From Thioalkalivibrio sp. (GTDB taxonomy: Bacteria > Pseudomonadota > Gammaproteobacteria > Ectothiorhodospirales > Ectothiorhodospiraceae): a DNA stretch of 31,185 nucleotides. Under the pieces are notes generated by a model, which saw nothing but the letters and a program-made list of their open reading frames with translations, was not told where the DNA came from and did not search any database. The position numbers were made by a program, and so were the translations under genes. Position 1 is the stretch's first letter. The number at the start of each line of letters is the position of its first letter. Of this stretch, positions 23,221 through 30,856 are shown piece after piece. The DNA lies in NCBI GenBank assembly GCA_003563455.1, contig PWRV01000109.1, positions 1-31,185 of the forward strand, in the 5' to 3' direction.

Positions 23221-23754
23221 TCAGGTGTCGGTCTGCTCCATTTCCGGCGTCAGCCGGATCTCGAAGCTCATCGTGGCCAGATCGCCCAGCGCCCAGGTGG
23301 CCTCCGGCGCGCCCAGGCCTGCCACGGTACCGGGATTCACGACCCAGGCGGAGCCATTTTTCACATGGGGCTGCTGCCGGATCTCGGGCTCGTGACTGTG
23401 GCCGCAGCAGACCAGGTCGTAGTCGCCGGTACAGGCCATCGCATGGGCATAGTGCGGGTAGTGGGTCACGAAGATACGCCGCCCCCCCAGGTTAATCACC
23501 CCGTCGTGCCCGTAGTAGGTAAGCAGGCCATCGGATTGATGCGCAATGCGCGAGATCGCCACCGGGTCCCCGAGGTTGTTGCCGTGCACCGCGTGGATCG
23601 GCAGGCCGAGCTTCAGCGAGGCCTTGAGGGGGTTCCCGCCGATCAGATCGCCGCAATGGATCACCGCCTCGGCACCCTCCGCGGCGCCCGCCTCGATCGC
23701 CCGTGCCAGCATCGGTCCGCGGTCGTGGCTGTCTGAAACGATGCAGACCTTCAT
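23221..23754 (-). CDS. YfcE/MJ0936-type metallophosphoesterase
   Basis: A 177-residue calcineurin-like phosphoesterase. The metal-binding motifs are in order: SDSHD near residue 7, HCGDL near 34, HGNNLG near 57, THYPHY near 95, and CGHSHEP near 116. VVNPGTV completes the YfcE/YfiP pattern. Such enzymes hydrolyse phosphodiesters, and their physiological substrate is usually unknown. ATG at 23754 gives the standard MKVCIVSDSH start; the longer open frame is rejected. It overlaps the stop codon of a possible 45-codon gene as ATGA. Confidence 0.88.
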   Translation of the reverse strand: MKVCIVSDSHDRGPMLARAIEAGAAEGAEAVIHCGDLIGGNPLKASLKLGLPIHAVHGNNLGDPVAISRIAHQSDGLLTYYGHDGVINLGGRRIFVTHYPHYAHAMACTGDYDLVCCGHSHEPEIRQQPHVKNGSAWVVNPGTVAGLGAPEATWALGDLATMSFEIRLTPEMEQTDT

Positions 23755-23888
23755 GCCCGCACGCCCCGGTGACCATCCGCCGCGGCCGAGCCGGACACGC
23801 CGGCACGCGAGCACCCGGCCCGATGCCACGGAGCGCGGACGACGTGGTGCCGCTCGTCTTCGCTGAACTTGTGAAGGGGCTCGGCCAT
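23751..23888 (-). CDS. Possible small protein upstream of the metallophosphoesterase
   Basis: A 45-residue frame starting MAEPLHKFSEDERHHVVRAP, with GAGGAA seven bases before its ATG. Its TGA overlaps the metallophosphoesterase ATG as ATGA, which suggests translational coupling. The second half is Gly/Arg/Ala-rich and unremarkable. There is no recognised family. It could be a leader peptide or chance. Confidence 0.35.
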   Translation of the reverse strand: MAEPLHKFSEDERHHVVRAPWHRAGCSRAGVSGSAAADGHRGVRA

Positions 23889-23932
23889 GTCGTGATTCCT
23901 CGGGTCCTTATGGATGGATAAAAATTTTCGCC

Positions 23933-23961
23933 TTGTGGGTCCAGCCTGCGGGCTGCATACT
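23933..23961 (+). promoter_or_regulatory. Candidate sigma-70 promoter of soeABC
   Basis: TTGTGG (23933-23938), 17 bases, then CATACT (23956-23961). The spacer contains a small hairpin CAGCC/GGCTG. An AT-rich leader of about 40 bases (GTAATTTACTTATTAATCAA) leads to the soeA ATG, unlike the GC-rich surroundings. Confidence 0.5.
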
Positions 23962-24008
23962 AGCCGGAGTATATCGTAATTTACTTATTAATCAAGGCGG
24001 TATTCACG

Positions 24009-26870
24009 ATGACACAGAGCCCGACGCAGGAAGTCAAAAATACCACTTGTTACATGTGTGCGTGCCGCTGCGGCATCCGCGTTCATGTCCGCGACGGCGA
24101 GGTCCGGTACATCGACGGCAACCCGGACCACCCGATCAACAAGGGGGGGATCTGCGCCAAGGGCTCCTCGGGAATCATGAAGCAGTACTCCCCGGCACGT
24201 CTTACCAAGCCGCTCCGGCGCAAGCAGGGTGCCGAACGCGGCGCCGGCGATTTCGAGCCCATTTCCTGGGACGAAGCCTTTTCCATGCTGGGGGAGCGCC
24301 TTGCGCATCTGCGCGAAACCGACCCCAGGAAGTTTGCGCTGTTTACAGGGCGCGACCAGATGCAGGCGCTGACCGGGCTGTTCGCGAAGCAGTTCGGGAC
24401 ACCGAACTATGCGGCTCACGGCGGTTTCTGCTCGGTGAACATGGCCGCCGGCATGATCTACACCATCGGTGGCTCCTTCTGGGAGTTCGGCGGCCCGGAC
24501 CTCGAGCGCTCCAAGCTCTTCGTGATGATCGGCACCGCCGAGGATCACCACTCGAACCCGCTGAAGATCGCGATCTCGAAGTTCAAGCGCGAGGGCGGCC
24601 GCTTCATCTCCATCAACCCGGTGCGCACCGGCTATTCGGCGATCGCCGACGAATGGGTGCCGATCCGCCCGGGCACCGACAGCGCGCTGCTGCTGGCGCT
24701 GATCCACGAGATCATCGCCAAGGGCCTGTACGACCGCGACTTCCTGGTGCGCTACAGCAACGGCGGCCAACTGGTGAACGTCGACGAGGCGAACGACGAG
24801 TTCGGCATGTTCCTCCGGGACGAGGCCCCGGCTTCCGAGGGTTGCTACGATCCGCAGGACAAGCTCTGGTGGGACCGCCGCACCGACCGCGCCGTGCGCA
24901 CGCACAGCGCCGACGCCGACCCGTACCTGCTCGGAGAATTCCGGCTCGAGGACGGCACGCTCGCCAAGCCCGCCTTCCAGCTGCTGAAGGAGCGGGTGGA
25001 GGAATACACCCCGGAATGGGCCTCGAGGATCACCGGCATCCCGGCCGAAACCATCCGGCGCCTGGCTCACGAGATGGGTGTCACGGCGCGCGACCAGCGT
25101 ATCGAACTGCCAATCGCGTGGACCGACTCCTGGGGCGTGGAGCACGAGAGCGTGACCGGCAACCCGGTCTCCTTCCACGCGATGCGTGGCCTCGCCGCGC
25201 ACTCGAACGGCTTCCACAGCATTCGGGCGCTGGCGATCCTGATGTCGTTGCTCGGCACCATCGATCGTCCGGGCGGCTTCCGCCACAAGGCACCGTTTCC
25301 GCGCCCGATACCGCCCTGCGCGCGCACGCCGAAGGGCCCCGAGGGCGTGCAGCCCGGCAAGCCGCTGGACGGCATGGTTCTCGGCTGGCCGGCTGAACCC
25401 GACGATCTCTTCGTCGACGATCAGGGCGAGCCGGTGCGCATCGACAAGGCCTTCTCGTGGGAATACCCGCTGGCCGTGCACGGCATGATGCACAACGTGA
25501 TCACCAATGCCTGGCGCGGCGACCCTTACCCGATCGACACCCTGCTGATCTTCATGGCCAACATGGCCTGGAACTCGACCATGAACACGGTCGAGGTCCG
25601 GAAGATGCTGAACGACAAGGACGAGAACGGCGAGTACAAGATCCCGTTCCTGGTCGTGGCCGACGCCTTCCAGTCGGAGATGACCGCCTTCGCGGATCTG
25701 GTGCTTCCGGATACGACGTACCTCGAGCGGCATGACGCGATGTCGATGCTCGACCGCCCGATCTCCGAATTCGACGGGCCGGCGGACTCGGTGCGGATCC
25801 CGGTGGTGCCGCCGACGGGCGAGTGCAAGCCCTTCCAGGAGGTGCTGATCGAGCTCGGGTCGCGGCTGAAGCTGCCCGCCTTCACGACTCCCGAGGGCAA
25901 GCGGAAGTACCGCGACTATCCGGACTTCGTGGTGAACTACGAGACCGAGCCCGGTTCCGGCATCGGCTTTCTCGCCGGCTGGCGCGGCAAGGGGGGCGAG
26001 AAGTCCCTGCGCGGCGAGCCCAATCCCAACCAGTGGGAGATGTACGCGAAGAACAACTGCGTCTACCACCACGAGCTGCCCAAGAGCTACCAGTACATGC
26101 GCAACTGGAACAGGGGCTACCTCGAGTGGTCCCAGCGCAACCGCATCACCCGCTACGCGGAACCGATCCTGATCCACCTCTACTCCGAGGTGCTGATGAA
26201 GTTCCGCGCAGCGGCGCAGGGCAAGGGGACATCACGACGTCCGCCCGCGCATCTGGCCGAACGCGTCGCGACCTATTTCGACCCGCTGCCGTTCCACTAC
26301 GACCCGCTGGAGTGCCAGGCGACGGACAAGCACACCTACCCGCTTGCCGCAATCACGCAGCGACCGATGGCGATGTACCACTCGTGGGACTCCCAGAACG
26401 CATGGCTGCGGCAGATCCACTCGCACAACGTGCTGTTTGTGAGCCCGATCACCGCCAGGAACGCGGGTATCGAAGACGACGACTGGATCTGGGTCGAGAG
26501 CCAGTGGGGCAAAGTCCGCTGCATGGCCAAGTACTCCGAGGCTGTCGAGCCCGGCACCGTCTGGACCTGGAACGCGATCGGCAAGGCGGCCGGCGCATGG
26601 AACCTGTCGCCGAAGTCCAACGAGGCACGCAAGGGATTCCTGCTCAACCATCTGATTTCCGAGGAACTGCCGGGTGACAAGGGGCGCATCTCGAACTCCG
26701 ACCCGGTGACCGGCCAGGCTTCCTGGTACGACGTCCGGGTCCGCATCTACAAGGCCGAGGCCGGAGAGCCGGAGGTGACGTCGCCGCAGTTCGATGCCGT
26801 GAAACCCTTCCCGGGCCAGCCGAAGCGTTCCCGGATCCTGAACTTCTTCGCCGCCAAAGGAGGCAAGTGA
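24009..26870 (+). CDS. soeA: Molybdopterin oxidoreductase, SoeA-type sulfite dehydrogenase catalytic subunit
   Basis: A 953-residue DMSO reductase-family protein expected to bind Mo-bis-MGD and oxidise sulfite to sulfate. The N-terminal 4Fe-4S cluster uses Cys14, 17, 21 and 49 (CYMCACRCG...GGICAKG). HGGFCSVNM around Cys141 is the probable Mo-ligand region. No twin-arginine signal precedes the first Cys, so the enzyme should face the cytoplasm, as described for SoeABC of Allochromatium. Gene order catalytic/Fe-S/NrfD-like anchor agrees. Polysulfide and thiosulfate reductases (PsrA/PhsA) are relatives but carry Tat signals. The sulfur-oxidation context with sat favours Soe. The stop overlaps the soeB start (TGATG). 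Confidence 0.85.
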   Translation: MTQSPTQEVKNTTCYMCACRCGIRVHVRDGEVRYIDGNPDHPINKGGICAKGSSGIMKQYSPARLTKPLRRKQGAERGAGDFEPISWDEAFSMLGERLAHLRETDPRKFALFTGRDQMQALTGLFAKQFGTPNYAAHGGFCSVNMAAGMIYTIGGSFWEFGGPDLERSKLFVMIGTAEDHHSNPLKIAISKFKREGGRFISINPVRTGYSAIADEWVPIRPGTDSALLLALIHEIIAKGLYDRDFLVRYSNGGQLVNVDEANDEFGMFLRDEAPASEGCYDPQDKLWWDRRTDRAVRTHSADADPYLLGEFRLEDGTLAKPAFQLLKERVEEYTPEWASRITGIPAETIRRLAHEMGVTARDQRIELPIAWTDSWGVEHESVTGNPVSFHAMRGLAAHSNGFHSIRALAILMSLLGTIDRPGGFRHKAPFPRPIPPCARTPKGPEGVQPGKPLDGMVLGWPAEPDDLFVDDQGEPVRIDKAFSWEYPLAVHGMMHNVITNAWRGDPYPIDTLLIFMANMAWNSTMNTVEVRKMLNDKDENGEYKIPFLVVADAFQSEMTAFADLVLPDTTYLERHDAMSMLDRPISEFDGPADSVRIPVVPPTGECKPFQEVLIELGSRLKLPAFTTPEGKRKYRDYPDFVVNYETEPGSGIGFLAGWRGKGGEKSLRGEPNPNQWEMYAKNNCVYHHELPKSYQYMRNWNRGYLEWSQRNRITRYAEPILIHLYSEVLMKFRAAAQGKGTSRRPPAHLAERVATYFDPLPFHYDPLECQATDKHTYPLAAITQRPMAMYHSWDSQNAWLRQIHSHNVLFVSPITARNAGIEDDDWIWVESQWGKVRCMAKYSEAVEPGTVWTWNAIGKAAGAWNLSPKSNEARKGFLLNHLISEELPGDKGRISNSDPVTGQASWYDVRVRIYKAEAGEPEVTSPQFDAVKPFPGQPKRSRILNFFAAKGGK

Positions 26871-27601
26871 TGACTCAGCTCGCTTTGGTCATCGACCTGA
26901 ACGTCTGCGTCGGCTGCCAGGCCTGCGTAACCAGCTGCAAGGAGTGGAACACGTCCGGCGAGGCCGGCCCGCTGGTCGACTTGCGCCCCTACGACGCCGA
27001 TCCCACCGGAACCTTCTTCAACCGGGTGCAGACTTTCGAGGTCGGGGAATACCCGAATACCGAGACCGTGCACTTCCCGAAGTCCTGTCTCCATTGCGAG
27101 GAGCCGCCCTGTGTACCGGTCTGCCCAACCGGGGCGTCGTACAAGCGCGAGGAAGACGGCATCGTGCTGGTCGACTACGACAAGTGCATCGGCTGCAAGT
27201 ATTGCTCCTGGGCCTGTCCCTACGGCGTTCGCGAGGTCGACGCCAAGCGCAAGGTGATGACCAAGTGCACCCTCTGCGTGGACCGAATCTACGACGAGAC
27301 GCTACCGGAATGGGACCGCAAGCCCGCCTGTGTGCGCGCCTGCCCGACGAACGCCCGACTGTTCGGAGACGTTCACGATCCCGACTCCGAGGTGTCGACG
27401 GCGATCCGCGAAAACGGCGGCTATCAGCTGATGCCGGAGTGGGGTACCAAGCCGGCCAACCACTACCTGCCGCGGCACAAGACGCGCATCACCGTGCGCG
27501 AGGATGAGCTCGAGCGCAGCGACAACCCGCTCAGAATCGACAGCAAGCTACCCAAGCCCGACCGCGACGAGCCCTCGCTCGACGACGTCACGAGCTGGTA
27601 A
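26870..27601 (+). CDS. soeB: SoeB-type 4Fe-4S electron-transfer subunit
   Basis: A 243-residue ferredoxin-type subunit with four Cys clusters, as in DmsB/PsrB/SoeB. The first motif has Cys13, 16, 19 and 23. Then come CLHCEEPPCVPVC, CIGCKYCSWACPYG and CTLC...CVRACPTNA. It passes electrons from SoeA to the membrane anchor, and no signal peptide is present. ATG at 26870 is preferred over GTG at 26867 because AGGAGG lies six bases upstream of the ATG. soeC follows after 17 bases. Confidence 0.9.
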   Translation: MTQLALVIDLNVCVGCQACVTSCKEWNTSGEAGPLVDLRPYDADPTGTFFNRVQTFEVGEYPNTETVHFPKSCLHCEEPPCVPVCPTGASYKREEDGIVLVDYDKCIGCKYCSWACPYGVREVDAKRKVMTKCTLCVDRIYDETLPEWDRKPACVRACPTNARLFGDVHDPDSEVSTAIRENGGYQLMPEWGTKPANHYLPRHKTRITVREDELERSDNPLRIDSKLPKPDRDEPSLDDVTSW

Positions 27602-27618
27602 CGGAGGAAGAATTCATC

Positions 27619-28602
27619 ATGCATCCCGCGTTTTCCGTGATCTTCCTCACCACGCTGATTGGCGCCGGCCAGGGCCTTTTCATCGCGCTGTTCCTCGTCG
27701 AGTCCCTGGGGCTCCTTGGCATGGCACCGATGCAGAACGGGACCTTCTTTGCGCTCGGCATCCTGGCCTCGCTGATCCTGCTCGGCCTCGGCCTGTTCGC
27801 GTCGTTCTTCCACCTCGGCCGGCCGGAGCGCGCGTGGCGCACCGCCACCAAGTGGCGCACCTCGTGGCTCTCGCGCGAAGTCATCGTGCTGCCCGCCTTC
27901 ATGGGCGTGGTTTTCCTTTACGGCCTGGCACACTGGCTGAACTTCAATCCAACGCTGTTCACGCTGCCCGGCGACCGCGCGGTACTGGCGACCGTGGCTC
28001 TCGGCGCCGCGGGCACACTGCTTGCGGTCGCGCTCTACGTGAGCACCGCGATGATCTATGCGGCCGTGAAGTTCCTGCAGGAGTGGCACTCGCCGCTGAC
28101 CGTGGTGAACTATACGGTGCTTGGCGCGGCCTCCGGCTTCACCCTTGCAACCGCCTATGCCGCGTGGTCCGGAGCGCAACTGGTTCCGGTGCTCGCATCG
28201 ATCGCGATCGTGCTGACCCTGCTCGGACTGGGCACCCGGATCGCCTCGCTCATCCGCAACGCGAGGATCAAGCCGAAATCCACGCTGCAGACCGCGATCG
28301 GGATCAAGCACCCCCGCATCGTGCAAAAGTCGCAGGGATTCATGGGCGGGTCCTTCAACACCCGGGAGTTCTTTCATCACAAGTCGGACGGCTTCGTCCG
28401 TGCGGTGAAGTGGATCTTCCTGATCGCCGCCTTCGCGATCCCGACAGTCCTGCTGGCCGTGAGTCTGCTGATGACGGTCGACCCGACCAGCGTGCTGATC
28501 GCCGCAGCCCTGATCCAGTACCTCGGACTGATCGCCGAACGCTGGTTCTTCTTTGCCCAGGCAAATCACCCGCAGAACCTCTACTACCAGTCGGTGTCCT
28601 GA
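27619..28602 (+). CDS. soeC: SoeC membrane anchor, DmsC-like
   Basis: A 327-residue hydrophobic protein with eight apparent membrane helices: about residues 5-30, 40-62, 92-111, 120-145, 156-178, 190-212, 268-290 and 296-315. This matches the DmsC family of quinone-interacting anchors. The loop FFHLGRPERAWRT between helices 2 and 3 is the characteristic DmsC-type segment. It should hand electrons from sulfite oxidation to the quinone pool. The ATG has GGAGGAAG upstream. The operon ends here, followed by repeat copy B. Confidence 0.9.
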   Translation: MHPAFSVIFLTTLIGAGQGLFIALFLVESLGLLGMAPMQNGTFFALGILASLILLGLGLFASFFHLGRPERAWRTATKWRTSWLSREVIVLPAFMGVVFLYGLAHWLNFNPTLFTLPGDRAVLATVALGAAGTLLAVALYVSTAMIYAAVKFLQEWHSPLTVVNYTVLGAASGFTLATAYAAWSGAQLVPVLASIAIVLTLLGLGTRIASLIRNARIKPKSTLQTAIGIKHPRIVQKSQGFMGGSFNTREFFHHKSDGFVRAVKWIFLIAAFAIPTVLLAVSLLMTVDPTSVLIAAALIQYLGLIAERWFFFAQANHPQNLYYQSVS

Positions 28603-28676
28603 GGGGCATTCCCTCTCACGCGTGGAAGCGCCTTGCAACCGCGATACCCCACGCTAACTCCCATGGCACTGAGCCA

Positions 28677-28816
28677 CCCCCGACGATGAAAGAGCTCCCT
28701 CCCCCTCCCCCTCCCCCGCGTGCGGGGGAGGGTTGGGGTGGGGGCGCAGCGCCGGGCCCGGCCCTCACCCCCGGCCCCGCAAGCGGGAGAGGGGAAAGTA
28801 CGTGACTTTCACGCTA
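28677..28816. repeat. Composite palindromic repeat element, copy B
   Basis: It lies between convergent soeC and the 388-residue gene. Blocks: CCCCCGACGATGA (28677-28689), the 11-bp hairpin CCCTCCCCCGC/GCGGGGGAGGG (28709-28732), the tail TTGGGGTGGGGGCGC (to 28747), CCCTCACCCCCGGCCCC, GCGGGAGAGGGGA (28783-28795) and the end CGTGACTTTCACGCTA (28801-28816). Apart from an internal difference and an extra pyrimidine tract, the order matches copy A. The final CTA is again the TAG stop of the minus-strand gene. CACGCTAAC occurs on both sides (28650-28658 and 28810-28818). Confidence 0.7.
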
Positions 28817-29980
28817 ACCCGCCGGCCAGTAATCCGTCGCGATCCCCTCGCCCAGATCGGCCTCGACCAGGCGCCGGCGCACTTCCAGCAGCTTCTCCAC
28901 CAGTGCGGGTTCGCGCCGCTCGTAGGCCTCCGCGTCCGGCTGCCGGTTCACCACCACGCCAAGCAGCTCGGTGATCGCGTTGCCAATGGAATTCTGGCTG
29001 ATGGTCACGATCAGCTGGCCGGCGTCGTTTCGGTAGATCAGTTGCTTGAAGGCCGGCTGCCAGCGAATGGCGTGGGCGTACCGGGCATCGTGCATGCAGT
29101 GGTCGCGAACCTTCTTCGCGGTCTTGAGGAAATCGTTGTTGAACAGCAGCACCTCCTCGACGTGCCGCGGAAAATGCACTCCCTCGGGCATCGGCGCATT
29201 GCGCGTGGAAACCTGTGAGAAGAAAGTCCGGTAGAAATCCAGGAAGCCCTTCAGTATCTCGTCGTACTCCCGCCAGAAGCGCACTTCGCGCAGCGCCGCC
29301 ACCCCGCCCTGAATCTCCCAGCTGGGCAGTCCCTGGGGGTAGCCCGTCAGTCCCAGCCGCGCATCGCCGTCGGCGGCCGGCTTCAGGAGGCGCAGTTCCA
29401 AAGCCCGCGTGAAGAACTCGCGGTAGACGTCCCGCATGTAGGCCTGGAACAGGCTGTGCTGGCCGCCGTCGGTAAGGTTGGGGTTGGCCGGATCCGCCAG
29501 CGGTGCCTTCTTCAGTTCCACCATCGGGAACACCATGAAGTGGTTGTGCAGCATCCGAATGCTCGGCACACCCGGAGCGGTCAGTGGCCAGGTCGCGTCC
29601 AGACTCGCCTCGCCCGCCAGAATCAACGCATCGGCAGGGTCGGGGGATTGCTCGAGCATGTACTCGATGATGATGCCGTTCATCCGGTTCCAGACCTGCC
29701 GAACATGTTCGGGCACCTGCGTGCGCCGCACGGGCCTGCCGAGCGGATCCAGAATCACCTTCGAGGTGTTGTAGATGATCGACGCGTCGAATTCGTTGCT
29801 GTGCCCGAGCGCTTTGCGATAGAGCAGCAGATTCTCCGGATTGACCAGCAGCCCGTTGTTGTTCACGAGGTCCGCAAGATTCTCGGTGCTATTGAAGAAC
29901 TCGTTCGGCTTCATTCCCTCCGGAATGTCCAGCGGGATCGGTCGGAACGGTGTGGTGATTTCGCGTGGGCCGGGTTCCAT
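28814..29980 (-). CDS. Conserved-looking protein of unknown function near soeABC
   Basis: I do not recognise this 388-residue protein. It looks genuinely coding: balanced composition, many aromatic residues, and segments such as NSTENLADLVNNNGLLVNP, GEASLDATWPLTAPG and NSIGNAITELLGVVVNRQ. It has no signal peptide or membrane helix, so it is probably cytoplasmic. One segment, MLHNHFMVFP (His145, His147), faintly recalls the HxHxHxxP core of HIT/GalT-like nucleotidyl transferases with the third His replaced by Met. This is only a lead. ATG at 29980 follows AGGA; a GTG 13 codons upstream is an alternative. It sits between soeC and adk, and its stop codon lies in repeat copy B. Confidence 0.75.
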   Translation of the reverse strand: MEPGPREITTPFRPIPLDIPEGMKPNEFFNSTENLADLVNNNGLLVNPENLLLYRKALGHSNEFDASIIYNTSKVILDPLGRPVRRTQVPEHVRQVWNRMNGIIIEYMLEQSPDPADALILAGEASLDATWPLTAPGVPSIRMLHNHFMVFPMVELKKAPLADPANPNLTDGGQHSLFQAYMRDVYREFFTRALELRLLKPAADGDARLGLTGYPQGLPSWEIQGGVAALREVRFWREYDEILKGFLDFYRTFFSQVSTRNAPMPEGVHFPRHVEEVLLFNNDFLKTAKKVRDHCMHDARYAHAIRWQPAFKQLIYRNDAGQLIVTISQNSIGNAITELLGVVVNRQPDAEAYERREPALVEKLLEVRRRLVEADLGEGIATDYWPAG

Positions 29981-30132
29981 GATCGTTCCTGTCTCCTCCG
30001 TCTGAATGTGGGAAGCCACCCGGCGGCAAGCCTTGTGCGGGCCTCTACTGAAGCTGTACTGTAGCGCCGCGCACCGCGGCCGCTCGGCCCCGGATTGATA
30101 ACATACTTTGAAAACACTAAAGGAGCGAAGCC

Positions 30133-30786
30133 ATGCGATTGATTCTTTTGGGTCCGCCGGGTGCCGGCAAGGGCACGCAGGCCCAGTACATCTGCGAGCG
30201 CTACGGCATCCCGCAGATCTCGACCGGCGACATGCTGCGCGCCGCGGTGAAGGAAGGGACCCCGCTCGGCAAGGAGGCGAAGAAGGTGATGGACTCCGGC
30301 GGCCTGATGTCCGACGACATCATTCTCGGCCTGATCAAGGAGCGCCTGCAGAAGCCCGACTGTGCAAACGGTTTCCTGTTCGACGGCTTCCCGCGCACCA
30401 TCCCCCAGGCCGAGGCCCTGAAGGAAGAGGGTATCACGCTCGACTTCGTGGTCGAGATCGACGTGGACGACGACGAGATCATCAAGCGCATGAGTGGCCG
30501 CCGGGTGCACCCCGCTTCGGGCCGAACCTACCACGTGATCTTCAATCCGCCGCGTATCGAGGGCAGGGACGACCTGACCGACGAACCGCTGATCCAGCGC
30601 GACGACGACAAGGAAGAGACCGTACGCAAGCGTCTCGAGGTGTACCACAGCCAGACCAAGCCGCTGGTCGACTTCTATTCGAAGTGGGCCGAGACCGGCG
30701 ATCCGGATGCCCCGCGTTACGTGAAGATCGCGGGCGTCGGCTCGGTGACCGATATCCGGGACCGGATCTTCGAGGAGCTGGGTTAG
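30133..30786 (+). CDS. adk: Adenylate kinase
   Basis: Catalyses ATP + AMP to 2 ADP. It has 217 residues, the long bacterial form. The P loop GPPGAGKGT is at residues 7-15, DGFPRT near 85, and the long LID from GRRVHPASGRTYH to QRDDDKEETVRKRL lacks zinc Cys residues. GGAG precedes the ATG at good spacing. In a sulfur oxidiser it balances adenylates around the APS/Sat reactions. It converges on the phosphofructokinase gene across a hairpin repeat. Confidence 0.97.
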   Translation: MRLILLGPPGAGKGTQAQYICERYGIPQISTGDMLRAAVKEGTPLGKEAKKVMDSGGLMSDDIILGLIKERLQKPDCANGFLFDGFPRTIPQAEALKEEGITLDFVVEIDVDDDEIIKRMSGRRVHPASGRTYHVIFNPPRIEGRDDLTDEPLIQRDDDKEETVRKRLEVYHSQTKPLVDFYSKWAETGDPDAPRYVKIAGVGSVTDIRDRIFEELG

Positions 30787-30790
30787 GTCG

Positions 30791-30831
30791 CCCCCTCACC
30801 CCCGGCCCCTCTCCCGCTTGCGGGAGAGGGG
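30791..30831. repeat. Hairpin repeat between adk and pfp
   Basis: CCCCCTCACCCCCGGCC (from 30791), then a perfect 12-bp stem CCCCTCTCCCGC/GCGGGAGAGGGG with loop TT (30806-30831). It shares the CCCTCACCCCCGGCCCC and GCGGGAGAGGGGA blocks of composite copies A and B, but lacks the CGTGACTTTC end. It sits between convergent genes, just after the adk stop. Confidence 0.7.
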
Positions 30832-30856
30832 AGGGACGGGCAGAGGCCCCGCCGGC

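Noticed and set aside
23988..26177. Long open frame (729 codons) antisense to soeA
   Set aside because: The product has repetitive His/Val/Arg/Leu-rich text with no family pattern. It mirrors the codon bias of soeA, which has clear motifs on the other strand.
24009..28602. Reading soeABC as a polysulfide or thiosulfate reductase
   Set aside because: The catalytic subunit lacks a twin-arginine signal, which the periplasmic Psr/Phs enzymes carry, and the anchor is DmsC-like. A phylogenetic placement would settle it.
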